This document shows positions 63,036 through 64,000 of a stretch of 64,000 bases of DNA, piece after piece (positions within the stretch are counted from its first letter, which is position 1; every line of letters begins with the position of its first letter). Origin of the DNA: Rhizobium sp. BK313. Its GTDB lineage: Bacteria > Pseudomonadota > Alphaproteobacteria > Rhizobiales > Rhizobiaceae. The stretch is from contig NZ_JACHZQ010000002.1 of the NCBI RefSeq assembly GCF_014193655.1, forward strand, positions 248,001 through 312,000. Direction: 5' to 3'. Both the position numbers and the translations under genes were made by a program. The notes under the pieces were generated by a model that saw only the letters and a program-made list of their open reading frames with translations, had not been told where the DNA came from and did no database searches.

Positions 63036-63782
63036 ATGACCACAATTTCCCGCCGCAGTCTCTTGGTCGCCGCTGCCGGTGCAACCGCCTTTGCGGCTTC
63101 GCGTGCGGCGATTGCGCAGCAGTCCTACAACAATGCGAACGCCGCTGGTGCTGGCGCCCCCTTCGTGCTGCCGCCACTCCCCTACGCGGTCAACGCGCTC
63201 GAGCCACATATCGACGCGCAGACCATGGAGCTCCACCATGACAAGCACCACGCTTCCTATGTCAACAATCTGAACGAGATCGCGAAGATGACGCCGCAGA
63301 TAGCCGAGCAACCGATGGAGTACGTGCTTGCCCATCTCAACCATGTGCCGGAGCACGTGCGCACCACGGTCCGCAACAATCTGGGCGGCCACGTCAACCA
63401 TTCGATGTATTGGCTCGTCATGAGCGGCAACGGAGGCAAGCCCGACGGCGAGGTATTGCAGGCCATCAACCGCGATTTGGGCGGGTTGGAGAAGTTCCAG
63501 ACCGATTTCAACGCCGCTGGCGGCGGTGTCTTTGGATCGGGCTGGGTTTTCGTAACGGTCAGCGCCAAAGGCACGTTGGCGATCGAAGCGCGCTCCAACC
63601 AGGACACGCCGCTGATGGATGGCAAGCGCGTGCTGTTCGGCAACGATGTGTGGGAGCATTCCTATTATCTTCGATACCAGAACCGCCGCCCCGACTATCT
63701 GAAGGCATGGTGGAACCTCGTAAACTGGCAAAAGATCGCCGAACGCTATGCCGCCGCCAAGCATGGAACGTTGGCAATCTGA
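63036..63782 (+). CDS. Tat-exported Fe/Mn superoxide dismutase
   Basis: 248 residues from ATG 63036 (CGGAGC upstream). Residues 1-27 form a twin-arginine signal (ISRRSLLVAAAGATAFAASR), so the enzyme is folded in the cytoplasm and exported. SOD ligands are present: first histidine in MELHHDKHHASYVNNLN, second in VNHSMYWLVM, and the aspartate-histidine pair in NDVWEHSYYLRY. The C-terminal helix is complete. Most bacterial SodB enzymes are cytoplasmic, so this form removes superoxide outside the membrane, in line with the neighbouring periplasmic peroxidase. Iron and manganese cannot be told apart with confidence. Confidence 0.92.
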   Translation: MTTISRRSLLVAAAGATAFAASRAAIAQQSYNNANAAGAGAPFVLPPLPYAVNALEPHIDAQTMELHHDKHHASYVNNLNEIAKMTPQIAEQPMEYVLAHLNHVPEHVRTTVRNNLGGHVNHSMYWLVMSGNGGKPDGEVLQAINRDLGGLEKFQTDFNAAGGGVFGSGWVFVTVSAKGTLAIEARSNQDTPLMDGKRVLFGNDVWEHSYYLRYQNRRPDYLKAWWNLVNWQKIAERYAAAKHGTLAI

Positions 63783-64000
63783 GCGAAATTGCCGGCCTTC
63801 GGCTCGATCAGAACTCCGTGACGGCGGTCTGCCTGACATGGGCAAACCTTCACAACGATCAACGGTCGCGCGTTTGGTGGCTCCATGGCCCCCAATAGGC
63901 GCGTGGACAACAATGGCCATGCTGGATGAAGACGCAAAGCATCACGACGAATGAGCACGACATCAGACATGAGCTGGTCGCCCATCTGGGGCGGTTGTGG
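63783..64000. other. Downstream spacer to the window edge
   Basis: No complete gene. An ATG at 63951 opens a frame running to the edge (STTSDMSWSPIWGG), but there is no ribosome site, so it is not called. Confidence 0.3.

Overview
This 64 kb window comes from a secondary replicon of a Rhizobium-like alphaproteobacterium. The main evidence is a complete repABC replication and partition cassette on the minus strand (repA 22580-23803, repB 21552-22583, repC 19838-21163). It has the usual accessories: an antisense ctRNA between repB and repC, two identical 24-bp palindromes that look like RepB/parS sites, and an AT-rich block inside repC where the origin is expected. A VirA/VirG-type two-component pair, many cyclases and GGDEF/EAL proteins, and the overall gene style also fit Rhizobiaceae. 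I saw no rRNA, tRNA, CRISPR array or intact insertion sequence.

Layout. 0-19 kb: accessory metabolism and signalling. This holds a flavin reductase end, peptidase T, a secreted metallopeptidase / NTF2-like / c-heme protein trio, a giant SAM-cyclase-ATPase-TPR protein, a second adenylate cyclase, an MHYT-GGDEF-EAL protein, an HxlR regulator divergent from a dehalogenase-like hydrolase, an M20 amidohydrolase, a polysaccharide lyase-like exported protein and an MliC lysozyme inhibitor. 19.8-23.9 kb: repABC. 24-28.3 kb: small genes mixed with decayed ones (fragments of a FAD-dependent oxidoreductase and of a serine-glyoxylate aminotransferase), plus a MarR regulator with a palindromic operator. 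28.4-43 kb: membrane and envelope functions. These are an anion permease, a Tim44-like protein, an MgtC/DUF4010 protein, a TPR regulator, a SulP-PPK2-AI-2E operon, a DUF3300/DUF2950 pair, a CYTH protein and an EF-hand protein. 44-52 kb: an Rrf2 regulator with a 31-bp operator palindrome, a FixJ-like regulator / receiver / PAS-histidine kinase cluster, an HSL-type esterase, an NmrA-like oxidoreductase with an exported cupin, and a CBS protein. 52-53.6 kb: a mechanosensitive channel with a C-terminal cyclic-nucleotide-binding domain.

53.7-64 kb is the most interesting part. A VirA-like sensor kinase and a VirG-like response regulator flank a di-heme c-type peroxidase. Four vir-box-like sites (RTTACANNTGWAAY) lie upstream of the virG-like gene, a Tat-exported Fe/Mn superoxide dismutase, an MFS transporter and a ketopantoate-reductase-like gene. 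No virB, virD or T-DNA border was found here, so this may be a VirA/VirG system used for something other than DNA transfer, perhaps redox defence and transport in response to a plant-derived signal. That is an inference from gene content and motif positions.

Cyclic nucleotide signalling is a second theme: two class III cyclases and a channel with a cyclic-nucleotide-binding domain are all on this replicon. All start sites were chosen by eye from Shine-Dalgarno sequences and family length; alternatives are noted where they matter.
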